A stretch of 64,000 bases of DNA from Halostagnicola larsenii XH-48 (GCF_000517625.1 NZ_CP007055.1:62001-126000); one strand, 5' to 3'. Counted from the first letter of the stretch, positions 7,882 through 17,315 are shown. A program made the numbers and translations. The notes: generated by a model from the letters alone, not told the origin.

Positions 7882-7968
7882 CGGAAGGGGTGGGATTCGA
7901 ACGCCACGAGGCCAGAGGGCCTCCGCGGGCAGGGTGCCCACGGTGCTCTTCCGCTGAGCGACCCTTCC
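7882..7968 (-). tRNA. tRNA-like sequence with abnormal anticodon and T arms (possible tRNA pseudogene)
   Basis: On the minus strand a perfect 7-bp acceptor stem forms between GGAAGGG (7968-7962) and CCCTTCC (7889-7883). A normal D arm follows (GCTC, loop AGCGGAA, GAGC). The next arm is an uninterrupted 8-bp stem, CCGTGGGC with GCCCGCGG, closed by a 5-base loop ACCCT, so no standard 7-base anticodon loop is possible without breaking pairs. A small GGCC/GGCC variable hairpin and a T arm with loop TTCGAAT follow, but the T stem needs a bulged C. If forced to 7 bases, the loop would show CCC with A33 instead of U33. No CCA is encoded. Confidence 0.5.
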
Positions 7969-8126
7969 ACGTTCAGGTACGATGGGGTATTTCGTATTTG
8001 TAATCGATCGCTTACCGCTCGGTAGGCGGCGATTTCGACGGCCGCTCGAGGACCGCTGTTCGCTCGATACCCGTCCCGATATTCACCGACGGCGACGGTC
8101 CGGAGCTTTTAGGACCGAGCCCCTCC

Positions 8127-9998
8127 GTGACTCGAACGGTGAACACCGAGCGGATCTTCGAGGAGTTTCCCGCGCCGAGCTACCGCGGAGCCCAGGAGGC
8201 GGCCCTCCGCGATATTCGCGACGCGTTCGAGGCCGGCAACGACGTGGTACTCGTGCGCGCGCCGACGGGAAGCGGGAAGTCCCTGCTGGCTCGAGCGATC
8301 GCCGGCTGTGCACAGACGATCGAGGAGGCAGATCCGAGCGAGCCGTCGGGGGCCTACTACACGACGCCGCAGGTGTCTCAGCTCGACGACGTCGCGGCCG
8401 ACGACCTGCTCTCGGATCTGAACGTCATCCGCGGGAAGTCGAACTACAACTGCATTCTTCCCCACGAGCGCGACACGCCGGTGAATCAGGCCCCGTGTGT
8501 CCGCGAACGCGGGTACGACTGCTCGGTCAAACATCGCTGTCCGTACTTTTCGGACCGGGCGATCGCATCGAACCGCGAAATCGCGGCGATGACGCTCGCG
8601 TATTTCATGCAAACTGCGGGGAGCGAGGTCTTTCGAACCCGCGACGTGGTCGTCGTCGACGAAGCCCACGGACTGGCCGAGTGGGCCGAAATGTACGCGA
8701 CGATCCGACTCGGCCCCCGCTCGATACCCATCTGGGAGGACCTTCGCGTTCCCGACATCGGCGGGGTCGACCGCGCCGCGCGATACGCCGAAAACCTCGC
8801 CCAGACGTGCACTCGCAGGAAAGACGAGTTGCTCGCCCAGGAGACGCTCACGCCTGCGGATGTCCGCGAGCGGGATCGACTTCAGGAACTCATCGGCGAA
8901 CTCGAGTGGTTCGTCTCCGACTACCGTGACCCGGAGAGTCCGACGACCTGGCTCGTCGATCAGGAACCGGCCAGTAAAACCGACGGGGGCGACGGCGAGA
9001 ACGCCGAACTCGGCGGCCCGCTGACGATCAAGCCGATGAACCCCGAGCGGTACCTCAGACACACCGTCTGGGATCGGGGCAACAAGTTTGCGCTCCTCTC
9101 GGCCACGATTCTCAACAAGGACGCGTTCTGCCGGCAGGTCGGGCTGAAGCCGGAGAACGTCGCCCTCGTCGACGTCGAGCACACATTCCCGGTCGAAAAC
9201 CGCCCACTGTACGACGTGACACAGGGGAAGATGACCTACGACGAGCGCGACGAAACCCTCCCCAAAATCGCCCGAATCATCGTCCGGATCATGCAGCAAC
9301 ACCCCGACGAGAAGGGGTTAGTCCACGCACACTCCTACGCGATTCAGGAGCGACTGGCCGACCTCCTCCGGGATTTCGGCGTCGGCGGGCGGGTTCGAAC
9401 GCATACGAGAGAGAGCCGGGACGTCGACCTCGAGGAGTGGAAGGCGAGCGACGACCCGGACGTGTTCCTCTCGGTCAAGATGGAGGAAGCGCTCGACCTC
9501 AAGGGCGACCTCTGTCGCTTTCAGGTTCTCTGTAAAGCGCCGTTTCTCAACACCGGCGATTCGCGGGTCGCCCACCGACTCGAAGAGGGACAGTGGGCCT
9601 GGTACTACCGCACGGCGCTGCGGACTATCATCCAGGGTTGTGGCCGGGTCGTCCGCGCGCCCGACGACTACGGCGCGACGTACCTGGTTGATTCGAGCCT
9701 GCTGGATCTCTTCGACCGTGCGCAGGCGGACATGCCCGACTGGTTCGAAGCGCAGGTCGACCGGATGGACGCGCCCTCGCTCCCGGCCTTCGACCCGCAG
9801 GCCGCGGTCGCCGGAACCGGCGGCGTGAACCACTCGTCGTCCGGCCGTTCGACCCCTAACTCGGCCACTGGTTCGGAGACCGGTTCGCGGTCCCAATCCG
9901 GGTCCGGTGGCCGCTCCTCGAGCGATCGCAACCGGTCGTCCGCGCGCGACTCATCGCGCTCGAGCCCGCTGGCGGACGTCTGGGATACTGACGGCTGA
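8127..9998 (+). CDS. XPD/DinG-like ATP-dependent DNA helicase with Fe-S cysteines
   Basis: This is a 623-residue superfamily 2 helicase of the XPD/Rad3/DinG group, probably acting in repair or transcription-linked DNA unwinding. Walker A is APTGSGKS (K51 from the first GTG). Walker B is VVVDEAHG. Motif VI is IIQGCGRVVRAPDD. Between Walker A and B, SNYNCILPHERD, APCVRERGYDC and KHRCPYFSDR give four cysteines, as in the 4Fe-4S domain of XPD. The last ~80 residues are Ser/Gly/Arg-rich and probably disordered. GTG at 8127 and GTG at 8142 are both possible starts, the second giving MNTERIFEEF. A TATA-like CTTTTAGG lies at about 8106-8113. Confidence 0.9.
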   Translation: MTRTVNTERIFEEFPAPSYRGAQEAALRDIRDAFEAGNDVVLVRAPTGSGKSLLARAIAGCAQTIEEADPSEPSGAYYTTPQVSQLDDVAADDLLSDLNVIRGKSNYNCILPHERDTPVNQAPCVRERGYDCSVKHRCPYFSDRAIASNREIAAMTLAYFMQTAGSEVFRTRDVVVVDEAHGLAEWAEMYATIRLGPRSIPIWEDLRVPDIGGVDRAARYAENLAQTCTRRKDELLAQETLTPADVRERDRLQELIGELEWFVSDYRDPESPTTWLVDQEPASKTDGGDGENAELGGPLTIKPMNPERYLRHTVWDRGNKFALLSATILNKDAFCRQVGLKPENVALVDVEHTFPVENRPLYDVTQGKMTYDERDETLPKIARIIVRIMQQHPDEKGLVHAHSYAIQERLADLLRDFGVGGRVRTHTRESRDVDLEEWKASDDPDVFLSVKMEEALDLKGDLCRFQVLCKAPFLNTGDSRVAHRLEEGQWAWYYRTALRTIIQGCGRVVRAPDDYGATYLVDSSLLDLFDRAQADMPDWFEAQVDRMDAPSLPAFDPQAAVAGTGGVNHSSSGRSTPNSATGSETGSRSQSGSGGRSSSDRNRSSARDSSRSSPLADVWDTDG

Positions 9999-10097
9999 CG
10001 GGTCGATCTGTATTTTCTTCGAGGAAGACTCGTCTCGAGGGCGATAGACCGGCGTAACCCGCTCGGAACGAACGTGACGCGTGACAGATGACTGCTA

Positions 10098-10187
10098 TTA
10101 GCTAAACAGGTACATCGCCGGCATCGCGATCATCGACGTTCCCATCAACACCGCGAACACGAGCGCGATGATCTGGTTTCTGGTCAT
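10098..10187 (-). CDS. 29-residue membrane microprotein
   Basis: This short ORF reads MTRNQIIALVFAVLMGTSMI followed by AMPAMYLFS: a positive N-terminus and one membrane-spanning helix. I have seen short haloarchaeal proteins starting MTRNQIIAL, which supports a real gene, but this is memory and not a search result. It lies between the helicase and taw2, downstream of taw2 in the same direction with a 113-base gap. Function is unknown. Confidence 0.55.
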   Translation of the reverse strand: MTRNQIIALVFAVLMGTSMIAMPAMYLFS

Positions 10188-10300
10188 GATACGTCGATTC
10201 AGGCCCGACCGGCATGAATGTCACGGCTACGTTTGGCACAGCCGCGTACGTTGCCGAGCGCCTGCTCCTCTCTCACCGTCGCTCGAGCGATGGCGCTCCG

Positions 10301-11461
10301 TCACTCCACCACGGCGTCGACGACGACGTGTTCGACGCCCGCGCTGTGGCTCTTGACCCGGCGGCACTCGAGGTCCTCGAGCGTTCGACCCGCGTCGTCA
10401 ACGGCCGCCTCGAGCCGACGGACGGGTCGATCCCACAGTAGCGACTCCGGCGTCGCCTCGTGGTAGTGGACCGTTCCGCCGGGGACGACCGCCTCGAGCG
10501 CGGCGGGCAGAAACTCGTGGGCTTCGTCGCTTCGAGCCGTTTCTTCGTCGGCAGCGCCCGATTCGGAAACGCCGTAGTAGCCCATCACGACGCGGTCGAC
10601 CTCGAGATCGGCCGCCAACTCGCGGCAGTCGGTCATGTAGGCCTCGAGGTCGCGCTGGACGTCGTTCAACATCGCGTTCTCGAGCAGGTAGCGAAACGCG
10701 GTCGGGTTGAGTTCGGTCGCGGTCACCCGCGCGCCGGCTCGAGCCATCGGCAGCGTGAAGTAGCCGATACCGGCGAACATGTCGAAGACGCACTCATCCG
10801 GGCTAACGACATCGCCCATTCGAACTCGCTCGGCCTGATTCCCCGGAGAGAACATCACCTCGGTCGGATCGAGTCCGTACCGCGTTCCGTCTTCGGTGTG
10901 TACCGTTTCGGTATCGCGGTGGCCCGCGAGCAGTCGCGTACGCGGCTCCCGATAGGTTCCCGCCGCTCCGTCGTTCGAGATGCCCTCGTCGGCGAGCACG
11001 CTGTCTGCCTCGCCGTGGATCTCGAGCAGTTCCTCCGCCAGCGCCGTCTCGTCGGGGCAGTTCTCGGGAACCGTCACGAGGATAACCGAGCCGACGACGG
11101 CCCACGATCCCGGTACGGCCTCGAGGTCTGCCTCACTCCAGCCCCGTTCGGCGAGTCGCCGCTCGAGGTCTGGACTCCGGTAGTCGGGATCGAGCTGTCG
11201 GATCACCTCGAGCACCGCCGTCTCGGCGGGGTGAGCAGAAATCGGCAGGGCGACCGTCTCGGCGTCGTACTCGCGAACCTGTCGCTCATCGTCGTAGACG
11301 CCTTCGGCCCGCAGGGATTCGATCGCCGCCTCCGCACGCGGCTTTTCGACGACGACCGCCAGCGGCGATTCGGTTCCCGGCTCGAGGCTCGGACTTGCTT
11401 CCGCAGAGACGAACGCTTCCGCATCGGGATTCGAACCCGTGTCGTCCGACTGTTCAGTCAT
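10301..11461 (-). CDS. taw2: Trm5/Taw2-family tRNA wyosine-pathway enzyme, probably aminocarboxypropyltransferase
   Basis: This 386-residue class I SAM-dependent enzyme acts on G37 of tRNA-Phe. The SAM site is FDMFAGIGYFTLPMA, and TELNPTAFRYLLENAMLN follows. Trm5 methyltransferases carry an NLP motif after the next strand. Here the sequence is DRVVMGYYG, which is closer to Taw2, the enzyme that transfers the aminocarboxypropyl group of SAM to 4-demethylwyosine. The C-terminal RRVKSHSAGVEHVVVD is typical of the family. The N-terminal ~30 residues are an acidic extension. The start overlaps the nmd3 stop by 8 bases, so the two form an operon. Confidence 0.85.
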   Translation of the reverse strand: MTEQSDDTGSNPDAEAFVSAEASPSLEPGTESPLAVVVEKPRAEAAIESLRAEGVYDDERQVREYDAETVALPISAHPAETAVLEVIRQLDPDYRSPDLERRLAERGWSEADLEAVPGSWAVVGSVILVTVPENCPDETALAEELLEIHGEADSVLADEGISNDGAAGTYREPRTRLLAGHRDTETVHTEDGTRYGLDPTEVMFSPGNQAERVRMGDVVSPDECVFDMFAGIGYFTLPMARAGARVTATELNPTAFRYLLENAMLNDVQRDLEAYMTDCRELAADLEVDRVVMGYYGVSESGAADEETARSDEAHEFLPAALEAVVPGGTVHYHEATPESLLWDRPVRRLEAAVDDAGRTLEDLECRRVKSHSAGVEHVVVDAVVE

Positions 11462-12623
11462 CGCCCTCTTCTGGAAGAATGTGCAATCCGGCGCGGCTCT
11501 TCAGGACGGGAACCGTCTCGGCGTCGGGGTCGAAGTAGTCCGGCCGGGCGACCGTCTTGGCCTGATACGTTTCGGGATCGAGCACCTGCACCGCGTTCTC
11601 GTCTTCGACGGTGACGACAGTCGTCTCCACGCCATCCTCGAGTTCGCCGAGCTTTCGAGCGTCGGGGGAGTTTCCCTCCTCGTAGTCCGCCTCGTAGTGT
11701 TCGCCCGTCGTAACGCGCGTTCCCTTGAGGTTCCCTCGAGCGCTCCGGACGAGGACCGGTCCGTCGTCGTCCTGGTCGCCCTCGAGTTCGATGATGTCGC
11801 CCGTCCGGTACGGCGGGAGGCGGACGGCGAACGTCACGCGGTAGACCTCGTTGCCGTCTTCGTCCTCCGTGACGAGCGTCTCGGCGTCGTTGACGGTCCC
11901 GCCGAACTCCTCGACCATCTTGTTCGAGATTTTCTTGCCGATCTTGTTGGTCGAGACCTTCATGTTCAGCCCGTCGGGCGTCTCGCTCACCTCGGTAATG
12001 AAGGCGTTGCGGTCGCCCGTCGCTTCCATCTCGGCGACGATGTCGTTCGCGATTGCTTTAGCCCGGTCGACCTCCTCGGTGACCGGCGTTCGGCCCTCGG
12101 CGCGGATCTGGACGATGCTCGCGTAGTAGTCGCCGGCGATCCGGCCGCAGCGAGTGCAGGTCTGTCGGGCGATCCTGACGGGTACGGTGACCTGCTCCTC
12201 GACGGGTTCTCCGCGGACGACGCCCGTGAAATAACAGTGCATCCGGATCGTGTTCTCGTCGACCTGTTCGGGTTCGACCTGCCAGGCGACGTCTTCGGCG
12301 TCGACGTGGACGCCGAGCGCGTCGCTTACCTCTTCGATTGCGACGTCGGTGTAGTCGTCCGCGCCGACGTCGACCCAGCGCTGGCCGCGGTGGACCGCTC
12401 CACACCGGGCACAGACACGAACGTCGACCTGCTGTGGCGCGTCGACGAACTCGAAGTCGTCGAAGTAACACGCTCGACAGAGGTCGGTCTCGCCTGTGGC
12501 CGGCTCGCGGATCTCCTGTGTACCCACACCCCCGTTCGATTCCGTGGATTCGGTCGCGTCGCTCCCGGATCGGTCCGCAATCGGATCCCCACAGCGGGGA
12601 CAGAACGCACGCGAGTCTGCCAT
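11454..12623 (-). CDS. nmd3: NMD3-family ribosome-associated zinc protein
   Basis: This 389-residue protein is an archaeal homologue of eukaryotic NMD3, the 60S export adaptor, and presumably acts in large-subunit assembly or quality control. Four CxxC zinc knuckles are visible: FCPRCGD, LCRACYF, VCARCGAVHRG and TCTRCGR. The middle RIAGDYYASIVQIRAEGR and FGGTVNDAETLV segments are characteristic. A GAGGGG ribosome site lies just before the ATG, which decides against longer in-frame starts. It overlaps taw2, linking ribosome and tRNA maturation. Confidence 0.92.
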   Translation of the reverse strand: MADSRAFCPRCGDPIADRSGSDATESTESNGGVGTQEIREPATGETDLCRACYFDDFEFVDAPQQVDVRVCARCGAVHRGQRWVDVGADDYTDVAIEEVSDALGVHVDAEDVAWQVEPEQVDENTIRMHCYFTGVVRGEPVEEQVTVPVRIARQTCTRCGRIAGDYYASIVQIRAEGRTPVTEEVDRAKAIANDIVAEMEATGDRNAFITEVSETPDGLNMKVSTNKIGKKISNKMVEEFGGTVNDAETLVTEDEDGNEVYRVTFAVRLPPYRTGDIIELEGDQDDDGPVLVRSARGNLKGTRVTTGEHYEADYEEGNSPDARKLGELEDGVETTVVTVEDENAVQVLDPETYQAKTVARPDYFDPDAETVPVLKSRAGLHILPEEGDD

Positions 12624-12711
12624 TGGCCCCTCTTTGGGGTTGAGCGAGTTAAACGGCGCGTTCTCGCAGTTGGGGCCAAAAACACGGCCCTTCGACTCAG
12701 TCTGTGAGAAC

Positions 12712-12778
12712 TCCACACGAAATAAGGGGGTTATCCTCGCGAGAACCGATCCGTGCGTCAGTCGGTTCCACACGAAAT
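12712..12778. repeat. Direct repeat between nmd3 and htpX
   Basis: TCCACACGAAAT occurs at 12712-12723 and 12767-12778, 55 bases apart. Each copy is followed by a G-rich run. Similar GAGAAC segments lie at 12706-12711 and 12741-12746. The repeat sits in the ~390-base divergent promoter region and could be an operator for either gene. Confidence 0.4.
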
Positions 12779-12876
12779 GGGGGCCTCGAGTCACCGGTTA
12801 ACCCGAGTGACCGATGCTGATTTTCCCTCAGTTCACCTCGATCGCCAGTGGAACTCTCACATGTCCCGTCTGCCAG

Positions 12877-12911
12877 CCGTCTGACAGCCGCCGGCTCGCC
12901 GCGTCAGACGG
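12877..12911. repeat. Inverted repeat upstream of htpX
   Basis: CCGTCTGAC (12877-12885) and GTCAGACGG (12903-12911) are perfect 9-base inverted arms around a 17-base GC-rich spacer. It lies about 75 bases before the htpX TATA box and may be an operator or a terminator-like structure. Confidence 0.4.
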
Positions 12912-13014
12912 ACTCGCGTCGGCGGTTCTCGATACGAAACGAGGGGGTTCCAGATACCCTTGCGTGGCCGCCGGTTTGAGGGAACTTATCTCCCTTCGAA
13001 CCATAGAGAGCCGC

Positions 13015-13929
13015 ATGGACTGGCAACCGGATTGGGGGCTTCGCGCGCGAATGGGACTGACGATGTTCCTTCTCTTTGCGGTGTATCTGATCTTCATCGC
13101 CGCACTCACGACCGCGTTCGGCGGTGGGGCTTTGAGTCTCCTCCTCGTGGCACTGCTATTCGGGAGCTTTTCGCTGATTCAGTTTTTCTACAGCGACAAA
13201 CTCACGCTGTGGAGCATGGGTGCCACGGAGGTCGAGTACGAGGAGTACCCGCAGTTACACGCCGCGGTCGACCGACTCTCCCAGCAGGCCGACCTGCCGA
13301 AACCGAAGGTGGCCGTCGTCGACTCGAAGGTTCCGAACGCCTTCGCGACCGGCCGCTCGCCGAGCAACGCCGTCGTCGCGGTGACCACCGGACTCCTCGG
13401 AACGCTGAATCAGGAGGAACTCGACGGCGTCCTCGCCCACGAACTCGCACACGTCAAAAACCGCGACGTCGCCGTGATGACCATCGCCTCCTTTCTCTCG
13501 ACCATCGCATTCCTCATCGTCCGTTTCGGCGGTCAGATGATGCTCTTTACCGGCGGCGGGCGGAGCCACGGGGGCGACAACGCAAAGGGCGCGGCGGGAC
13601 TTCTCGTCGCCATCCTGATCTCGCTGCTCGTCTGGATCATCAGCTACCTCCTCATCCGCGCGCTCTCGCGCTACCGCGAGTTCGCCGCCGACCGCGGCGC
13701 GGCCGCCATCACCGGCAACCCCGGCGCGCTCGCCGCTGCGCTCATGAAAATCTCGGGCGAGGTCGACAAGGTTCCCGACGAGGACCTCCGCGAGGAAGCC
13801 GAGATGAACGCCTTCTTCATCATCCCCCTGAAGTCCGGCATCGTCGGCCGACTGTTCAGCACCCACCCCTCGACGGAACGGCGGATCGAACAGCTTCGGG
13901 ACCTCGAGCGCGAAACGGCAACGGCGTGA
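13015..13929 (+). CDS. htpX: HtpX-family membrane zinc metalloprotease
   Basis: This 304-residue membrane protease of the M48 family has two N-terminal membrane segments (FLLFAVYLIFIAALT and LSLLLVALLFGSFSLI). The zinc motif is VLAHELAHVKNRD, and the third ligand is probably Glu in YREFAADR. Two further membrane segments lie between them. It should degrade damaged membrane proteins. An ACTTATC TATA element at 12984-12990, 31 bases upstream, fixes this start as leaderless; the open frame extends upstream without support. pspAB follows 92 bases downstream, a common haloarchaeal pairing. Confidence 0.95.
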   Translation: MDWQPDWGLRARMGLTMFLLFAVYLIFIAALTTAFGGGALSLLLVALLFGSFSLIQFFYSDKLTLWSMGATEVEYEEYPQLHAAVDRLSQQADLPKPKVAVVDSKVPNAFATGRSPSNAVVAVTTGLLGTLNQEELDGVLAHELAHVKNRDVAVMTIASFLSTIAFLIVRFGGQMMLFTGGGRSHGGDNAKGAAGLLVAILISLLVWIISYLLIRALSRYREFAADRGAAAITGNPGALAAALMKISGEVDKVPDEDLREEAEMNAFFIIPLKSGIVGRLFSTHPSTERRIEQLRDLERETATA

Positions 13930-14021
13930 TTTACGGGGAATTATCGCACGGGCACAACCGTCTTCGTTCGAGCCCGACACAAATGGATGACTTCTAAGGT
14001 AGTTCCCACGACAATACTGGT

Positions 14022-14642
14022 ATGGGACTGCTGGATGGACTTCGGTCCGTACTCGGAATGCGCGCCGAGTCCGACGCCAAGCGAGACGCCGACCCCGACG
14101 ACCTCTTCGGGATGAGCACGGCCTACTTCACCATGGAGGCCGAACTGGGCTACGACTCGGCGGGCGTCGGCGCGCTCTGTTTTTCCGGCGTCGACTCGAG
14201 CACCTTCCGCGAGGCCGTCTCGGAGGTCGAGGCGATCCTCGAGGCGGGCCGCGAGGAGACGGGAACCGAGTTCGAGGTCGCCGAGGACGACCACGGCTAC
14301 AGGTGGGTCATCCTCGAAGAGGACGACCCCGAAGACCTCATCACGAGCATGCACTTCGCGGCGGACACGTTCATCGAGCACGGCTACGGCTCGCGACTGC
14401 TCGCCGCCGTCTTCGCCTACGAGGGAACCGCTGCTAGCGACAGTGGTGGCCCCGTCTACTGGATCTATTCGTTCCGACGAGGGCGATTCTACCCGTTCGC
14501 CCCCCGATCCGGCCGCGAACGCGACTCGAGCGCCGAGTTCAAACTCGAGTCGGTGCTCGACGGCGAACTCGAAATCGAAGACGAGAAGGAGTACTGGTAC
14601 CCGCTCTGGCCGAGTTCGTCCGGAACGCATCCCTGGGAGTAG
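14022..14642 (+). CDS. pspAB: PspA-associated protein PspAB
   Basis: This 206-residue soluble acidic protein starts MGLLDGLRSVLGMRAESDA and contains CFSGVDSSTFREAVSEVE, with WIYSFRRGRFYPFAP near the end. I recognise it as the family named PspAB, found with phage-shock-like membrane stress genes. It has no catalytic motif. It follows htpX on the same strand, consistent with a joint role in membrane stress. No pspA gene is visible in this window. Confidence 0.8.
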   Translation: MGLLDGLRSVLGMRAESDAKRDADPDDLFGMSTAYFTMEAELGYDSAGVGALCFSGVDSSTFREAVSEVEAILEAGREETGTEFEVAEDDHGYRWVILEEDDPEDLITSMHFAADTFIEHGYGSRLLAAVFAYEGTAASDSGGPVYWIYSFRRGRFYPFAPRSGRERDSSAEFKLESVLDGELEIEDEKEYWYPLWPSSSGTHPWE

Positions 14643-14731
14643 GCGGTCGCAGGTTGCTCGTCCGCCGAATCGACCAATTCGGTCGATACGTGTCGCACCT
14701 ATTATGTCCTGCGAGCGGCTATGCTGGCCCA

Positions 14732-16057
14732 GTGAGCGATTGGAACCAGTTCAGGCACGATCGGGAGAACTCGGGCCGCCGGACTGAGTCGACCGTCGAG
14801 GAGCTGGAGCGTCCCGAGCCGACCTGGGACGTCGCGGTCGACGGATCGATCGATGCACCGCCCGTGCTCGACCGCGATACCGTCTACGTCGGCTCGAGCG
14901 CGGGTACCGTGTACGCGTTCGACAGATACGGCGGTCGGCGGCGGTGGGTCTTCGAAACCCAGTTGACGATCGGGTCGTCGCTCGTCGTCACCGACGACTC
15001 CCTGTTCGCCGTCGCGACCGACGGCACCGTATTCGCACTCGAACCGGAAACCGGCGCACTCCGGTGGCAGGAGACGGTTTCCGGTCACGTCGAAGCGCCA
15101 CCGACGCTTTCGCGGGGCGTTCTGTTCATCGGTCACGCAGATGGCGTCTCGGCGCTCGAGGCTTCCACCGGCGACCCGCTGTGGGTTCACGAAACGGAGG
15201 CCGGTGTCGTCGGTGCGCCCGCCACACTGTCCAGGACCGACTTCAAGTACGTCTACGTCGGCACGTCCCAGAACCGAGTCGGCGCGCTCGAGGCGGAGAC
15301 GGGCGAGGAAGTCTGGACGACCCCGATCAAGGGTTCGGTCGTCGGCGGACCGACGGTCGTTCCCGGCACCGAGACCCCAAGAGATGCTGGGACAGCGGGG
15401 ACTGGCGACGACCGAATCGGCGTCACCGATCGCGTTCCATCCGCTCTCCGCTCGAGTGACGATCCGAAGAATGACAGCTCGAAAACCGACTCGTCGGCCG
15501 AATCAGGCCTCGAGCTGGGCGGAACCGATCTCGAACCCGACGAAAGCCACCAGGAGCCCCTCGCAGTCGAGGGCGACATCGACGCGGGCGAGGGCGACCG
15601 CGTCTACGTCGCCGACGACGGCGGACTCCTGCTGGCGTTGAACGCCCGAACTGGACAGTCGTGGTTCACCTACCGGATCGACGATCCGTTCACGACCGCG
15701 CCAACGGTTACCGACGACAGCGTCTTCGTCGGCGCCGGGGACGGCTACCTCCACGTCACCGACACGATGTTCGGCAATCGGAAACTCCGCGGCTGGCTCT
15801 TCTCGAAGAAGGGCGTCAATCTCGACGGAACCGCACGCACGGAGCCAGCCATCGTCGGTGACACGCTCTGTCTCGGCGATTCGAGTGGCTCCCTCTACGG
15901 GATCGACGCCGACGATCCGGACTTCGGGTGGCACTACCCGCTCGAGAGTGGCGTCTCGAGCGGTCCTGCGATGTCGGACGGCTCGCTCTACGTCGTCACG
16001 GACGATACCCGACTCCACTGTCTCTCCTGGCGGGACGAGACGAGCAGTTGGGATTGA
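14732..16057 (+). CDS. PQQ-type beta-propeller repeat protein
   Basis: This 441-residue protein is made of repeated propeller blades of the type VYVGSSAGTVYAFD, RWVFETQL and ALEPETGALRW. At least six such units can be counted. Blades 4 and 5 are separated by a ~75-residue acidic low-complexity insertion (about residues 205-290). No signal peptide is visible from this GTG, so it is probably cytoplasmic. A CCTATTATG TATA-like element at 14698-14706 lies about 30 bases before the GTG, which supports this start over the longer frame. The ligand is unknown. Confidence 0.85.
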   Translation: MSDWNQFRHDRENSGRRTESTVEELERPEPTWDVAVDGSIDAPPVLDRDTVYVGSSAGTVYAFDRYGGRRRWVFETQLTIGSSLVVTDDSLFAVATDGTVFALEPETGALRWQETVSGHVEAPPTLSRGVLFIGHADGVSALEASTGDPLWVHETEAGVVGAPATLSRTDFKYVYVGTSQNRVGALEAETGEEVWTTPIKGSVVGGPTVVPGTETPRDAGTAGTGDDRIGVTDRVPSALRSSDDPKNDSSKTDSSAESGLELGGTDLEPDESHQEPLAVEGDIDAGEGDRVYVADDGGLLLALNARTGQSWFTYRIDDPFTTAPTVTDDSVFVGAGDGYLHVTDTMFGNRKLRGWLFSKKGVNLDGTARTEPAIVGDTLCLGDSSGSLYGIDADDPDFGWHYPLESGVSSGPAMSDGSLYVVTDDTRLHCLSWRDETSSWD

Positions 16058-16182
16058 CGCTGCCCTTTCCGACGATTGACTCACGCTCGCTGATTCTCTC
16101 TTCACGGATATACTCTCGGACTCGTGATCGTCCACCCCAGCGTCGTCCCGTACTTTCACTTTCACTCTCCTGTTAACGAGGC

Positions 16183-16189
16183 TTTATAC
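16183..16189 (+). promoter_or_regulatory. TATA box of radA
   Basis: TTTATAC lies 30 bases before the radA ATG. The transcript would begin within a few bases of the start codon, so it is essentially leaderless. Confidence 0.65.
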
Positions 16190-16212
16190 GGGTACCGGCA
16201 CAACGACTGACT

Positions 16213-17244
16213 ATGGCAGACGTAAACCTCGAAACGCTCCCTGGCGTCGGACCGGCAACCGCAGACAAACTCTACGACGCAGGCTTTGATTCCTTCCAGA
16301 GTCTGGCCGTCGCCTCTCCTTCCGAACTCTCGAACACGGCCGACGTCGGCGAATCCACCGCGAGCGATATCGTTCGCGCGGCCCGCGACGAAGCCGATAT
16401 CGGCGGCTTCGAAACCGGATCGACCGTCCTCGAGCGACGGAACGAGATCGGGAAACTCAGCTGGCACATCGACGAGGTCGACGAATTGCTCGGCGGCGGA
16501 ATCGAGACCCAGTCGATCACCGAAGTGTACGGCGAGTTCGGTGCCGGGAAGTCCCAGGTAACCCACCAGATGGCCGTCAACGTGCAACTGCCGAAGGAGG
16601 TCGGCGGCCTCCACGGGAGCGTCATCTTCGTGGACTCCGAGGACACGTTCCGTCCGGAACGGATCGACGACATGGTTCGTGGCCTCCCGGACGAGGCGAT
16701 CGAAGCCGCCCTCGAGGACCGCGAAATCGAAGGCTCGGCCGACGACGAAACAGCCCTCGAGGCCCTCGTCGAGGACGTCCTCGAGAAGATCCACGTCGCG
16801 AAGGCGTTCAACTCGAACCACCAGATGCTGCTGGCCGAGAAGGCGAAGGAACTCGCGAGCGAGCAGGAAGATTCCGAGTATCCGGTTCGACTGCTCTGTA
16901 TCGACTCGCTGACCGCCCACTTCCGTGCGGAGTACGTCGGTCGTGGCAACCTCGCCGACCGACAGCAGAAACTCAACAAGCACCTCCACGACATCGACAA
17001 GGTCGGCAACCTCTACAACGCCGCGGTCATCGTCACCAACCAGGTCGCCTCGAACCCCGATTCGTTCTTCGGCGACCCGACCCAGCCGATCGGTGGCAAC
17101 ATCCTCGGCCACAAGTCCACCTTCCGCATCTACCTCCGCAAATCCAAAGCCGACAAGCGGATCGTCCGACTGGTCGATGCGCCGAACCTCGCCGACGGCG
17201 AGGGCGTGATGCGTGTCCAGGATGAGGGACTGAAGCCGGAGTAA
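16213..17244 (+). CDS. radA: DNA repair and recombination protein RadA
   Basis: This 343-residue archaeal RecA/Rad51 homologue forms filaments on single-stranded DNA and drives strand exchange. The N-terminal helix-hairpin-helix is [20 protein letters not shown]. Walker A is GEFGAGKS. Walker B is [12 protein letters not shown]. The loop containing [20 protein letters not shown] and the C-terminal [13 protein letters not shown] are typical. The length is normal and there is no intein. It stands alone with its own promoter and is followed by a toxin-antitoxin pair. Confidence 0.98.
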   Translation: MADVNLETLPGVGPATADKLYDAGFDSFQSLAVASPSELSNTADVGESTASDIVRAARDEADIGGFETGSTVLERRNEIGKLSWHIDEVDELLGGGIETQSITEVYGEFGAGKSQVTHQMAVNVQLPKEVGGLHGSVIFVDSEDTFRPERIDDMVRGLPDEAIEAALEDREIEGSADDETALEALVEDVLEKIHVAKAFNSNHQMLLAEKAKELASEQEDSEYPVRLLCIDSLTAHFRAEYVGRGNLADRQQKLNKHLHDIDKVGNLYNAAVIVTNQVASNPDSFFGDPTQPIGGNILGHKSTFRIYLRKSKADKRIVRLVDAPNLADGEGVMRVQDEGLKPE

Positions 17245-17315
17245 AAATCGGAAAAATACTACTATTGTAAGGAGAATTCTTTTATTCACTTACTGCGTAT
17301 CGAGTAGTGCGAACT

